Below are positions 17,601-24,986 of a stretch of DNA of 64,000 nt, piece by piece (positions within the stretch are counted from its first letter, which is position 1; each line of letters begins with the position of its first letter). Source of the DNA: KBS50 sp042434095 (lineage in GTDB: Bacteria > Actinomycetota > Actinomycetes > Mycobacteriales > Micromonosporaceae). The stretch lies in assembly GCF_042434095.1 (NCBI RefSeq), contig NZ_JBHLUE010000034.1:310001-374000 (forward strand). The letters run 5' to 3'. The translations under genes and the position numbers were made by a program. A model generated the notes under the pieces. The model made no database searches. It saw only the letters and a program-made list of their open reading frames with translations, and had not been told where the DNA came from.

Positions 17601-17632
17601 AAGACCGCGACGAAGAGGGATCACCACGATGA
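14606..17632 (+). CDS. Conservon sensor histidine kinase (CvnA-like, NIT/HAMP)
   Basis: About 1008 residues. A first membrane helix lies at ~10-31. It is followed by a nitrate/nitrite-sensing (NIT)-like domain (GTLVQDLQQERLLSIGYL) to ~300, a second helix at ~307-332, and HAMP to ~390. The helical dimerisation region includes LLDRLEHRE and RLDHVTSRLRR. The ATPase domain has an N box ELMENATSFSPP near residue 520, DHGIGMP, and a C-terminal GGGVTVDLEL. Residues ~625 onward are a long Pro/Ala/Gly-rich tail with short conserved motifs (LVEQFEDGVRRAQEE, LITEFESGVARALAE). The tail may recruit the downstream roadblock/GTPase partners. The stop overlaps the next start (ATGA). Confidence 0.9.
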   Translation: MLLGRLRIRGKLALLVLVPLLSLAALAVPVVGDRIAAANRAGDLESSVRIANRVGTLVQDLQQERLLSIGYLLGRTSRSQLVQKSATVSDRVADLTAEFDGRLTVRVRSALDNVGRLTDLRSAVLTRQASTDQVMAGFAPVDNGLIDALRLQYDVDTRTTAGRQILALDALLRTDEGVSATATLIVLVVAAKGNPAATERASAAFIASLAALQVTNNRFLSLATPEQFQLAKLEEAAATARSTKDILTVGAADPGAAVGNIPLDTLFPAAASMITLGQFVEKKVAVDVIAEVSGQQRRALTEAYLVAGAALLVLVLVIVLSLLLARTVSRPLTRLTRSADRVARLAETELTRIADEEAESTAPLRLDRVDVRARDEIGDLARAFERVQGTAARLVERQVVSRRNVAQMFGHVGRRTQNLVGRQISLLDRLEHRETDPTRLQHLYRLDHVTSRLRRSASSLVVLSGSTGTDGHTEPASLANIVRLALGEIEDYTRVDVRVEPDILVAPAVVGDLVLALAELMENATSFSPPHTRVSVSGARTAEGARLSLVDHGIGMPEQRMAEENARLTRRERLDLAPTEVLGLFVVGRLARRHGWRVALSPTPGGGVTVDLELAEALLSPGRPDGPAGTATRAIGMSSWPPGAGGPVPGPPTGATVELPPAPTNPAAVTRDLRFRPDRPASPAGPAAPPAERMAGAMPTAGAARPARDTDAARTVRDADAARTEQLVGAPRDAGATRTEQLAGAVAGQPATVDAGSGPDGPATAFSPELVARATRLMAGQSWNAFDLVTGNAAGELDAPAGAAGVGAESPQPEDPQPEGAVPDPRRNGGSPAAARAVRGTASIRAGRPPLRQRVPGTHLPTRSNGARPGTAPAGPAPLGVPGARLGAEPAPTGSSGDPAGDPAAVRALVEQFEDGVRRAQEESVELSPPTDPGVRSGPDDDGPTRLTRRVPGSTLGPTAVRLDRPAPPAAPADPEEARSLITEFESGVARALAEIRSEDRDEEGSPR

Positions 17633-18102
17633 ACAGTCCCTTCACGCAGAACCATCTGGACCGCTCCGATCAGCACGGGCCGGCCGATCTCAGCCCGGAG
17701 GCGCGCACCTTCAACTGGCTGCTGGACTCGTTCACCACCAGCACGGCGGGGGTGCTGGAAGCGATCGCGGTGTCCTCGGACGGCCTGCTGATGGCCATGT
17801 CTGCGATCCGGGACCGGTCCAACGCCGAGCGGCTCGCCGCGGTGGTGTCCGGGCTGACCAGCCTGGCCGGCGGTGCGGCCAACTGGTACGCGCTGGGCAG
17901 CCTCAACCGCGTCGTGGTGGACATGACCGATGGCTACCTGCTGGTCAGCTCGATCAGCAGCGGCTCGGTGCTGGGTGTGGTCGCGGACCGGACGGCCAAC
18001 CTCGGCACGGTGGCGTACGAGATGACGCTCTTCGCCGGTCGGGCCGGGGCCGCGCTCACCCCGCGGCTGATCGTCGAGCTGAAGAACTCTGTCCAGTCGT
18101 GA
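17629..18102 (+). CDS. Roadblock/LC7 domain protein (CvnB-like)
   Basis: 157 residues. The roadblock/LC7 fold is recognised from FNWLLDSFTTSTAGVLEAI, then SSDGLLMAMS, and the central VVDMTDGYLLVSSIS. In conservons this protein pairs with the GTPase and is thought to act as a regulator or scaffold at the membrane kinase. The ATG overlaps the kinase stop by four bases and its own stop overlaps the next GTG, so the genes are translationally coupled. Confidence 0.93.
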   Translation: MNSPFTQNHLDRSDQHGPADLSPEARTFNWLLDSFTTSTAGVLEAIAVSSDGLLMAMSAIRDRSNAERLAAVVSGLTSLAGGAANWYALGSLNRVVVDMTDGYLLVSSISSGSVLGVVADRTANLGTVAYEMTLFAGRAGAALTPRLIVELKNSVQS

Positions 18103-18563
18103 CCTGGCCCCGTGACGACGATCCGGACCCGGACCACCGGGTCCGGATCCGGCCCTTCCTGTCGTCCCCGCTGCCGCTCGGCGGCGGGGACGACGGCCGC
18201 GCACAGCCGGGCATCCCGGCGGGTTCGCCGGCCGCGCCGCGACCGTTCGTGCTCACCGCCGGCCGGGTCACCGGCGCGGACCCGGCCATCGGGCTGGAGA
18301 CCCAGGTGACCACCCGGCTGGGCGGGGGCAGGCCGCCGCTGGTCGAGCTCGCCCCCGAGTCGCAGGGCATCGTGCAGCTGTGCCAGGAGCCGCTGTCCGT
18401 CGTCGAGATCTCGGCCCGGCTGCGCCTGCAGTTCGGGGTGGCCCGCGTTCTGGTCGGCGACCTGCGGGCCGCCGGCTACCTCGACGTCCACGTCGAGGCC
18501 GACCCTTCCACCAATCCCGATCTCATCCTGAGAGTTATCCATGGACTCCGTGCGCTCTCCTAA
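18099..18563 (+). CDS. DUF742 protein (CvnC-like)
   Basis: 154 residues starting at a GTG that overlaps the previous stop (GTGA). The N-terminus is acidic. The DUF742 core follows: RPFVLTAGRV, then LVELAPESQGIVQLCQEP, LSVVEISARLRLQFGVARVLVGDL. The last part resembles a winged-helix, so it may be the DNA- or partner-binding module of the conservon. It overlaps the GTPase gene by 23 bases. Confidence 0.92.
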   Translation: MTWPRDDDPDPDHRVRIRPFLSSPLPLGGGDDGRAQPGIPAGSPAAPRPFVLTAGRVTGADPAIGLETQVTTRLGGGRPPLVELAPESQGIVQLCQEPLSVVEISARLRLQFGVARVLVGDLRAAGYLDVHVEADPSTNPDLILRVIHGLRALS

Positions 18564-19185
18564 CTGGCGGGTGGTCGACCCCGGTCCGGCGCGGTACCGG
18601 CCGGCCCGGCACGCCGCCGTCAGCACGCCGCCCGTGCCGGTCAAGGTGCTGATCGCCGGTGGTTTCGGGGTGGGCAAGACCACGACCGTGGGCGCGATCT
18701 CGGAGATCGCGCCGCTGACCACCGAGGCGGAGATGACGACCGCCGGCATCGGGGTCGACGATCCGGGCACGAGCTCTGGCAAGACCACCACCACGGTGGC
18801 GATGGACTTCGGCTGCGTCACCATCGACCAGAGCCTCAAGCTCTACCTGTTCGGCACGCCCGGCCAGGCCCGCTTCGGCTTCATGTGGGACGATCTCGCC
18901 CGGGGCGCCCTGGGCGCGCTCGTGGTCGTCGACAGTGGGCGGCTCGACGACTGTTATCCCGCCGTCGACTACTTCGAGCGGGCCGAGCTGCCGTTCGTGG
19001 TCGGGGTCAACGCGTTCCACGGCCGGCTCGAGCACTCGCTGGACGAGATCCGGTGGGCCCTCGCCATCAGCGAGAACGTGCCCATCACCCGGTTCGACGC
19101 CCGGGACCGGCTGTCCGTCCGGGATGCGTTGCTGATGGTCTTGGAGCGGGCGCTGGCCCGGGCGCTGCGGGACGGGTCGGCCTGA
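18541..19185 (+). CDS. Small Ras-like GTPase (CvnD-like)
   Basis: 214 residues. The P-loop GGFGVGKTT is at 40-48 and the switch II/G3 motif FGTPGQARF at about 104-112. G4 is replaced by the conservon-type VNAF rather than NKxD. Such GTPases act with the histidine kinase and roadblock protein as a membrane signalling complex. The start lies within the end of the DUF742 gene, continuing the operon coupling. Confidence 0.94.
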   Translation: MDSVRSPNWRVVDPGPARYRPARHAAVSTPPVPVKVLIAGGFGVGKTTTVGAISEIAPLTTEAEMTTAGIGVDDPGTSSGKTTTTVAMDFGCVTIDQSLKLYLFGTPGQARFGFMWDDLARGALGALVVVDSGRLDDCYPAVDYFERAELPFVVGVNAFHGRLEHSLDEIRWALAISENVPITRFDARDRLSVRDALLMVLERALARALRDGSA

Positions 19186-19350
19186 TCCCGGGGCGGGTCG
19201 GCCGGAATCCCGCAGCGCGGGAGGATCGGTCCGGCACCGCGGACTGCGGGAGAATCGGGTGGATCCCGCCGGCCGCGGGAGGGTCGACCGGGTCCGCGCG
19301 GGCGGATCGGCCCGGTTCCGGGCCGGAGGGTGAGCAGGAGAGGGGGTCGG

Positions 19351-20091
19351 ATGCGGGGCGAACTCGACGACGCGCTGGACCGGATGGCTCGGATGGAGGA
19401 GTTGACCCGGCGCCGGTCCGCTGAGCACACCGAGCGGCCGGCCGGGGAGCCGGCGGGCATCGCGGAGGTCATCGAGGCGGTACGCCGCGTGGTGGCCCAG
19501 CATCCCCGGCTGCGCGTCGCGCTGTGGGCCGAGGAGGGCTCGGCGGGCGCGGGCGTACGGGTGGAGTGGCTGAACGGCGAGCTGATCGTGCTGCCCGACG
19601 AGGAGGATCCGCCGCCGACCACGACCGGCGCCCACCATGCGGTGACGCCGGCGCGGGCCACTGAGCCGGTCGTGGCGCCGGCGCGGGCCACCGAGCCCGT
19701 CGTAGCGCCGGCGCGGGCCACCGAGCCCGTCGTACCGGCCCGGGCCACCGAGCCGGTCGTGGCCTCGGCCCCGGCCACCGAGCCGGTCTCGCCGGCGCGG
19801 GCCGCGCCGCTGGTTCCGGCCGCGGCGAACGGCGCTCCGGGAGCGGCCGCGACCGCTGCGCCGCGACGCCGCGGGCCCGAAATCCCGGTGCCGGCCGCCT
19901 GGCCGGCGCCGCCGCCCGTCCCACAGGCGCCCGCCGACGCCGGCTGGGCGCCGGATCCGCTGCCCTCGCCCACCACCTGGGTGCCGGATGCGGAGAGCGA
20001 CAACGAGGAGTCGGCGGCCCGGCTGGCCGAGCTGATCCGCCGCGACCCGTCGCTGCTGCGCGCCCCCGAGGACCCCTACCGGCGGCGCTGA
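19351..20091 (+). CDS. Repeat-rich protein downstream of the conservon, function unknown
   Basis: 246 residues from the ATG at 19351, after GGAGAGGGGGTCGG. The first ~85 residues look structured: a charged helix (DDALDRMARMEELTRRRS), then AEVIEAVRRVVAQHPRLRVALW and VEWLNGELIVL. Next is a repeat of the decapeptide PARATEPVVA with about five variants (19650-19800), followed by a Pro/Ala-rich linker. A conserved-looking acidic C-terminus contains ESAARLAELIRRDPSLL. It is 165 bases after the GTPase gene on the same strand and may belong to the same signalling system. No known family recognised. Confidence 0.7.
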   Translation: MRGELDDALDRMARMEELTRRRSAEHTERPAGEPAGIAEVIEAVRRVVAQHPRLRVALWAEEGSAGAGVRVEWLNGELIVLPDEEDPPPTTTGAHHAVTPARATEPVVAPARATEPVVAPARATEPVVPARATEPVVASAPATEPVSPARAAPLVPAAANGAPGAAATAAPRRRGPEIPVPAAWPAPPPVPQAPADAGWAPDPLPSPTTWVPDAESDNEESAARLAELIRRDPSLLRAPEDPYRRR

Positions 20092-20098
20092 CCGCGGC

Positions 20099-20593
20099 TC
20101 AGCAGTCCAGCCGCAGCTCGGCGCGGACGGCGGAGCCGTCGGAGCGCAGCACGGCGCCGCAGCGGCTGAGAACGGCCAGCGCCGCGCCGTTGCCGGACGT
20201 GGTGTTGGCGACCACCCGGCTGGCGCCGGACCGGACCGCCTCGTCGAGCAGCGCTTGCAGCGCCGCCATCCCGATCCCCTGGCCGCGGGCCGACCGGCCC
20301 AGCCACATCCCGGTCTCGACGCTGCCCGGCGTGTCGGTGCGGCTCATCCGGATCATGCCGACAACCTCGTCGCCGGCGTGGATGGCGAACATGACGGTAC
20401 GGGTCGGTCCGTCCAGGCCGCCGAAGCTGGCCCGGTGGAACTCCCGGAACGCCTCCCGGCGCGCCTGCGACCACCCGGCGGGCGCCTCCACCGGCGGCAT
20501 CACCTCGTCCGGCTCGGCCTCGGCCGCGGCCACCGACAGCAGTGGCTCCAGGGTCTCCTCGTTCACCGGCGTGAGCCGGACGTCACCTGCCAC
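20099..20593 (-). CDS. GNAT-family N-acetyltransferase
   Basis: 164 residues from the GTG at 20593. The fold is clear from VRLTPVNEETLEPLL, the acetyl-CoA loop LGRSARGQGIGMAALQALL and motif B TTSGNGAALAVLSRCG. The substrate is unknown. It converges with the repeat-rich protein gene, whose stop is only seven bases away. It follows the LigD-type gene closely on the same strand, so the two may be cotranscribed. Confidence 0.85.
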   Translation of the reverse strand: MAGDVRLTPVNEETLEPLLSVAAAEAEPDEVMPPVEAPAGWSQARREAFREFHRASFGGLDGPTRTVMFAIHAGDEVVGMIRMSRTDTPGSVETGMWLGRSARGQGIGMAALQALLDEAVRSGASRVVANTTSGNGAALAVLSRCGAVLRSDGSAVRAELRLDC

Positions 20594-20604
20594 GATCGGC
20601 GATC

Positions 20605-21879
20605 CTACGGCCTTTCCGACGGGTCTCCGCCCGGCTTTCCGCCCGGCTGTCCGGTGGGCGCGCGACCCGCCCACGGGTCGTAGTCGACCTCCAGCGGCTC
20701 CTGCTCCGGTCGCTCGGCCACCGGGACGTGCTGCAGGTTGATCCGGATCCGGTACCAGATCGAGCTGCTGCCGCGCATGCCGTCCACCAGCGTGTCCGCC
20801 GGCTTCAGGTACGGCGTCACCGTCGGGTGCCGGTCCCGCCACCGGTCCAGCCCGGCCAGCGCCTCGTCCCGGGTCTTGGCACGAGCTATCTCGATGAGCG
20901 GCATGGTGGGCTGCCGCCGACCGCCGCCGGACTCCGCCGACGCTCGCTGCCCGCGCGGCGGCTTCTCGGCCGGGCCGAGCCGGCGGGCCAGGTCGAGCAG
21001 CGGCTCCAGCGAGCCGGCGGACCCGTCCAGCCCGGACCACGGGTCCCCCCGCTCGGCGAACCGGCGTGCCACGGCGCTGAGCGTGCCGCTCTCCGGCCGG
21101 AAGGTGGCCACCTCGTCCCAGTCCAGCGGCGTGGATACGCGCGCGTCGGCGGTGGGCCGGACCGAGTACGCGGAGGCCACGGTGCGGTCCTTGGCGTTCT
21201 GGTTGAAGTCCACGAAGACGCCCTCGCGCTCCTCCTTCCACCACCGGCTGGTGGCCAGCTCGGGCGCACGCAGCTCCACCTCCCGGGCCACCGTCTCAGC
21301 CGCGAGCCGGACCTGCGGGTACGACCAGTCGGGGGCGATCCGCGCGTAGATGTGGAAGCCGCGCGAGCCGGAGGTCTTGGGCCAGCCGACCAGCCCGTGA
21401 TCGGCCAGCACCTCCCGGACCACCAGGGCCACGTCGACGATCTGCTGCCACGAGACCCCGGGGACCGGGTCGAGGTCGATGCGCAGCTCGTCGGGGTGGT
21501 CGAGATCCTCCGCCCGGACCGGATGCGGGTTGAGGTCCACGCAACCCAGGTTGATCACCCAGGCGAGCTGGGCCGGGTCCCGGACCACCACCTCGGCGGC
21601 GGACCGTCCCGACGCGTAGTGCAGCTCGGCCACCTCGATCCAGTCGGGGCGGGTGGTCGGCGCCCGCTTCTGGAAGAACGCCTCCTGGTCGATGCCCTTG
21701 ACGAACCGCTTGAGGATCATCGGGCGCCCGCCCACACCGCGCAGCGCCCCCTCGGCCACCGCGAGGTAGTAGCGGACCAGGTCCAGCTTGGTGTGCCCGG
21801 CGGCGGGGAAGATCACCTTGTCCGGATTGGTGATCGTCACCTCCCGGCCGGCGATCTCCAGGGTCCGTCCCGCGGTCAC
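20605..21879 (-). CDS. Standalone LigD-type DNA polymerase/primase domain protein
   Basis: 424 residues from the GTG at 21879. It is an archaeo-eukaryotic primase-fold polymerase of the LigD PolDom type used in non-homologous end joining and gap filling. Visible motifs are TNPDKVIFP near the start, the metal-binding DxD in LRIDLDPVPG, SGSRGFHIYARI and FVDFNQNAKDRTVASAYS. No ligase or nuclease domain is attached, matching the separate PolD proteins of mycobacteria. The C-terminal ~110 residues are an additional helical extension ending in a Gly/Pro tail. A Ku or ligase gene is not present in the window. Confidence 0.9.
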   Translation of the reverse strand: MTAGRTLEIAGREVTITNPDKVIFPAAGHTKLDLVRYYLAVAEGALRGVGGRPMILKRFVKGIDQEAFFQKRAPTTRPDWIEVAELHYASGRSAAEVVVRDPAQLAWVINLGCVDLNPHPVRAEDLDHPDELRIDLDPVPGVSWQQIVDVALVVREVLADHGLVGWPKTSGSRGFHIYARIAPDWSYPQVRLAAETVAREVELRAPELATSRWWKEEREGVFVDFNQNAKDRTVASAYSVRPTADARVSTPLDWDEVATFRPESGTLSAVARRFAERGDPWSGLDGSAGSLEPLLDLARRLGPAEKPPRGQRASAESGGGRRQPTMPLIEIARAKTRDEALAGLDRWRDRHPTVTPYLKPADTLVDGMRGSSSIWYRIRINLQHVPVAERPEQEPLEVDYDPWAGRAPTGQPGGKPGGDPSERP

Positions 21880-21999
21880 GCTCTCACCATAGGACCTGTC
21901 CGCCGCCCTGGCGGCCCGGCGGGCCGGTGCGCCGGCTGGCGCTCGATCCAGAGGGCCGGCGGGCCCTCGATCCGGTGAGTGGCTGGGCCCTCGATCCGG

Positions 22000-22133
22000 T
22001 AGCTGTTGGGCCGGCGGTGCGGACCGCCGGGTCTCACCATCGGCCCGTCGGGGCGCCGATCCGCCGTAGCTGTTGGGCCGGCGGTGCGGCCCGCCGGGTC
22101 CCACCATCGGCCCGTCGGGGCGCCGATCCGCGA
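22000..22133. repeat. 67-bp direct repeat in the 21880-22223 gap
   Basis: Two head-to-tail copies of a 67-bp unit beginning TAGCTGTTGGGCCGGCGGTG (22000-22066 and 22067-22133) differ at only a few positions. Shorter repeats of CCCTCGATCCGGT lie just to the left (21960-22000). The gap separates divergent genes; no coding signal is convincing. Confidence 0.75.
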
Positions 22134-22223
22134 TTCCCGGCCCGCCCGGCCGGCCGGCCGGTAGCGTCGAAGCCGGTGGTCAGGGGCAGGACGGCCACCA
22201 CCGGCGAGAACGGGGGTCGCGGG

Positions 22224-22436
22224 ATGTTGAAGCAACTGCACGACATGGGGCTGCGCGCCGAGCACTGTTACATGGCGGGCCTGGCGAGCATCGGGATCTC
22301 GTTCGCCAGTTGGGCGGTGTCCAACCGGTTCGAACATTCGGGCATGGACCGGGCCGACCGGTGGGGCATCTTCGTCGGCGAGTGGGCGCCCACCTTCATC
22401 GCGCTGGGGAACGGGCTGCGCACGTACGAGCGGTGA
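22224..22436 (+). CDS. Conserved small actinobacterial protein, function unknown
   Basis: 70 residues, beginning MLKQLHDMGLRAEHCY. A hydrophobic central helix (MAGLASIGISFASWAV) is followed by a charged loop and WGIFVGEWAPTFIALGNGL. I recall similar short proteins from actinobacterial genomes, but no function. It is probably membrane-associated. Preceded by CGGGGGTCGCGGG as a weak ribosome site. Confidence 0.75.
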   Translation: MLKQLHDMGLRAEHCYMAGLASIGISFASWAVSNRFEHSGMDRADRWGIFVGEWAPTFIALGNGLRTYER

Positions 22437-22443
22437 CGCCCGC

Positions 22444-22728
22444 TCACCGGCGGCGGCCGCGGGCCCGGGTCGAGCGCAACCGGCGGAGCCGGCCGATGAG
22501 GACCGGCTCCGCCGCCAGCGCGGCCGGATTGTCCAGCAACCCGTTGAGCAGCTGGTAATAGCGGGTGGCAGAGATGTCGAAGGTGTCCCGGATGGCCTGC
22601 TCCTTGGCGCCCGCGTGCCGCCACCAGCGCTGCTCGAAGTCGAGGATCGCCCGCTCCCGCTCGGTCAAGCCGGGCTCGGCCGGCGGATCGGACTCGTCCG
22701 GATCGGAAGCGCCGACACTCGATGACAT
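22444..22728 (-). CDS. DUF3263 protein
   Basis: 94 residues. The acidic N-terminus leads into GLTERERAILDFEQRWWRHA, then AIRDTFDISATRYYQLLNGLLD, the DUF3263 signature. The helix-rich layout with a predicted recognition-like segment suggests a small DNA-binding protein, but the role is not established. It converges with the preceding small gene, with the two stop codons only a few bases apart. Confidence 0.9.
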   Translation of the reverse strand: MSSSVGASDPDESDPPAEPGLTERERAILDFEQRWWRHAGAKEQAIRDTFDISATRYYQLLNGLLDNPAALAAEPVLIGRLRRLRSTRARGRRR

Positions 22729-22857
22729 GACGCTCCCCGGCAGCTGGCGAATGCGGTGGCCGTCAGGCTAGCCGACAGCTGCGACATCCCGACGGGCCGC
22801 GACGTCCCGGTTTCGCCGGCGCCGAGGAGGCCGCGCCGGGAGCCCGGGAGGCGGAGT

Positions 22858-23868
22858 TCAGGCCACGTCCCGTCGCCGCATCAGCCACAGCGCCGCCACC
22901 AGCACCACGAGCGTGCCCAGGCCGATCACCCAGGCCGACTGCTGCCAGGTGATCAGGTACTGCGCCGGCCGGCACTCGCCCTGGGTGAAGTTGCAGGCCT
23001 TGTAGTCCTCCAACACCATCTTCTTGTTGAACCAGGAGACGGCGTAGCTGGACAGCACGTACCGGCCGGCGAACTTGACCCCGGCGATCTGCAGCGCGAT
23101 GCGCAGGCCGATCTCGCTCACCACGCCGACCGCCACGGCCGCGCCGAGCGCCATGGCCGTGTGCCGGCCGATCGACGCCAGCCCGAAGGCCACCACCGCG
23201 ACCGCCAGCACCAGGGCCACGCCGCGGGCGCCGCTGAGCGCGAAGGACTGCCAGACGCCGCTGGTGAGCTTGCCGGTGACGCCGCGGTACCGGCCGATCA
23301 GCCAGAACACCAGCGTCCACGCGGCGCCCAGCCCCACGGCCAGCCCGAGCATCCCGGTGAGCAGCGCCGCGAGCTTCGTGCCGAGCACGCTGAGCCGCTT
23401 CGGCCGCCACAGCAGCAGGTTCATCATGCCGCCGGTGCTCCACTCGGCGCCCACGTACGAGGCGCCGACGATGAAGCCGAACAGCGCCACGATGCCGGCG
23501 AAGACCGAGATGAAGACGGCGTACTCCTTCCGGAAGTCGAACTGGTACGGCAGGTACCACTCGGCCTGGAAGTCCTCCCGGCGCGGCTCGCCGAAGTCGC
23601 AGTTGGGCGGGTACCGGTCGGTGATGTTCTCGCCGCGCGCCTTGGCGGCCTCGCACTGGCGGGCCTGCTCCTGCTGGTCGCGCACCACCTGCTGGTAGTT
23701 GGCGTCGGCCGAGGCCTGCGCGGCCGCCAGCTGGGTCGGGCCGATCTTGTGGCTGCTGAGGCTGAACGCCACGGCGATCCCGGCCAGCCCGAGGACGAGC
23801 AGCGCCAGCATCAGCTTGGTGAGCCGGCGCTTGAACAGCCGGCGCAGCTCGGTGCGGTACAGGCTCAT
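22858..23868 (-). CDS. ABC-2 type exporter permease
   Basis: 336 residues from the ATG at 23868, which overlaps the ATPase stop (ATGA). There is an N-terminal helix at ~20-38 and a ~90-residue extracytoplasmic loop with two Cys (QARQCEAA, PPNCDF), likely a disulfide. Several helices follow from ~120, with the ABC-2 motif SYVGAEWSTGGMMNLLLWRP. A further Cys pair lies near the C-terminus (ACNFTQGEC). It forms an exporter with the upstream ATPase; the substrate is unknown. Confidence 0.88.
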   Translation of the reverse strand: MSLYRTELRRLFKRRLTKLMLALLVLGLAGIAVAFSLSSHKIGPTQLAAAQASADANYQQVVRDQQEQARQCEAAKARGENITDRYPPNCDFGEPRREDFQAEWYLPYQFDFRKEYAVFISVFAGIVALFGFIVGASYVGAEWSTGGMMNLLLWRPKRLSVLGTKLAALLTGMLGLAVGLGAAWTLVFWLIGRYRGVTGKLTSGVWQSFALSGARGVALVLAVAVVAFGLASIGRHTAMALGAAVAVGVVSEIGLRIALQIAGVKFAGRYVLSSYAVSWFNKKMVLEDYKACNFTQGECRPAQYLITWQQSAWVIGLGTLVVLVAALWLMRRRDVA

Positions 23869-24866
23869 ACCCCCCACCCTCCCTGGGTCGGTCCGGTCTG
23901 GCCGGGCACCGCCGACTCGTCGACCTGGCGGTGCTGGCCCGGCACCGGAGCGGTGCCGGTCAGTTCGAGGAAGACGCTCTCCAGGTCCACGGTGACCGGC
24001 GCCAGCTCGCTGACGTACAGGTCGCGGGCCGCGAGCGTACGGGTGATCGAGGCGGGCTTGTCCACGCCCTGCACCAGCAGGTGGTCCTCGGCCACCGTGG
24101 TGCGGGCGCCGGCCCGGACCAGCTCCTCGGCCGCCACCGGCAGGTCGGCCGCGGCCTCCAGGCGGACCCGGTAGCCGCCGCCGGAATGCTGGGCCAGCAC
24201 CTCGGCCACCGGACCGGCGGCCACCCGGCGACCGAGCGAGATGATGGTGACCGAGTCGCAGATCAGCTGCACCTCGCCGAGAATGTGGCTGGACAGCACG
24301 ACGGTCATCCCGGACGTGGCGAGGTCGCGCATGAGCGACCGCATCTCCCGGATGCCGCCCGGGTCCAGGCCGTTGGCCGGCTCGTCCAGGATCAGCAGCT
24401 TGGGATCCTTGAGCAGCGCGGAGGCCACGGCCAGCCGCTGCTTCATGCCCAGCGAGTACGTCTTGACCCGCTCCTTCGCCCGCTCCCGCAGCCCGACGAG
24501 CTCCAGCACCTCGTCGACCCGGGTCCGCGGCACGTCGCCCGCGCCGGCCAGCAGCGAGAGGGTGTCCCGCGCCGAGAAGTTCGGGAAGAACTGCGGGCTC
24601 TCCACGATGGCGCCCACCCGGCCGGCCACCCGCGGCAGCGCGGCCGGGACCTGCTCGCCAAGCAGCTCCATCCGCCCGCCGTCCGGACGGATCAGCCCGA
24701 GCAGCGTCCGCAGCGTGGTGGTCTTGCCCGACCCGTTGGGCCCAAGGAAGCCGTGCACCTGGCCGGCCTCCACCACCATGTCGAACCCGTCCAGCGCCCG
24801 CCGGGTGCCCCGGCGGCGGCTGCGGTACGTCTTCCGCAGCCCTTCAATTTCGAGTACGGCAGGCAC
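23865..24866 (-). CDS. ABC exporter ATP-binding protein
   Basis: 333 residues from the GTG at 24866 (GGGAGGATCG precedes it). Complete ATPase: Walker A GPNGSGKTT, signature YSLGMKQR, Walker B LLILDEPANGLD, switch His in LSSH. The C-terminal ~80 residues form the variable domain common in antibiotic/bacteriocin-type exporters. The tail is Gln/Gly-rich. Operon with the permease; no substrate gene or regulator is adjacent. Confidence 0.92.
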   Translation of the reverse strand: MPAVLEIEGLRKTYRSRRRGTRRALDGFDMVVEAGQVHGFLGPNGSGKTTTLRTLLGLIRPDGGRMELLGEQVPAALPRVAGRVGAIVESPQFFPNFSARDTLSLLAGAGDVPRTRVDEVLELVGLRERAKERVKTYSLGMKQRLAVASALLKDPKLLILDEPANGLDPGGIREMRSLMRDLATSGMTVVLSSHILGEVQLICDSVTIISLGRRVAAGPVAEVLAQHSGGGYRVRLEAAADLPVAAEELVRAGARTTVAEDHLLVQGVDKPASITRTLAARDLYVSELAPVTVDLESVFLELTGTAPVPGQHRQVDESAVPGQTGPTQGGWGV

Positions 24867-24986
24867 CGATCCTCCCGGCTCTCCCCCGATATGACGGGAG
24901 GGACAATACTCTGCTATCCGTAGTAGCGGGGGCCCGAAACGCCCCGGCGACAAAGGATTTCGTGGCGGGATCCGGCGCCGCCGGCG

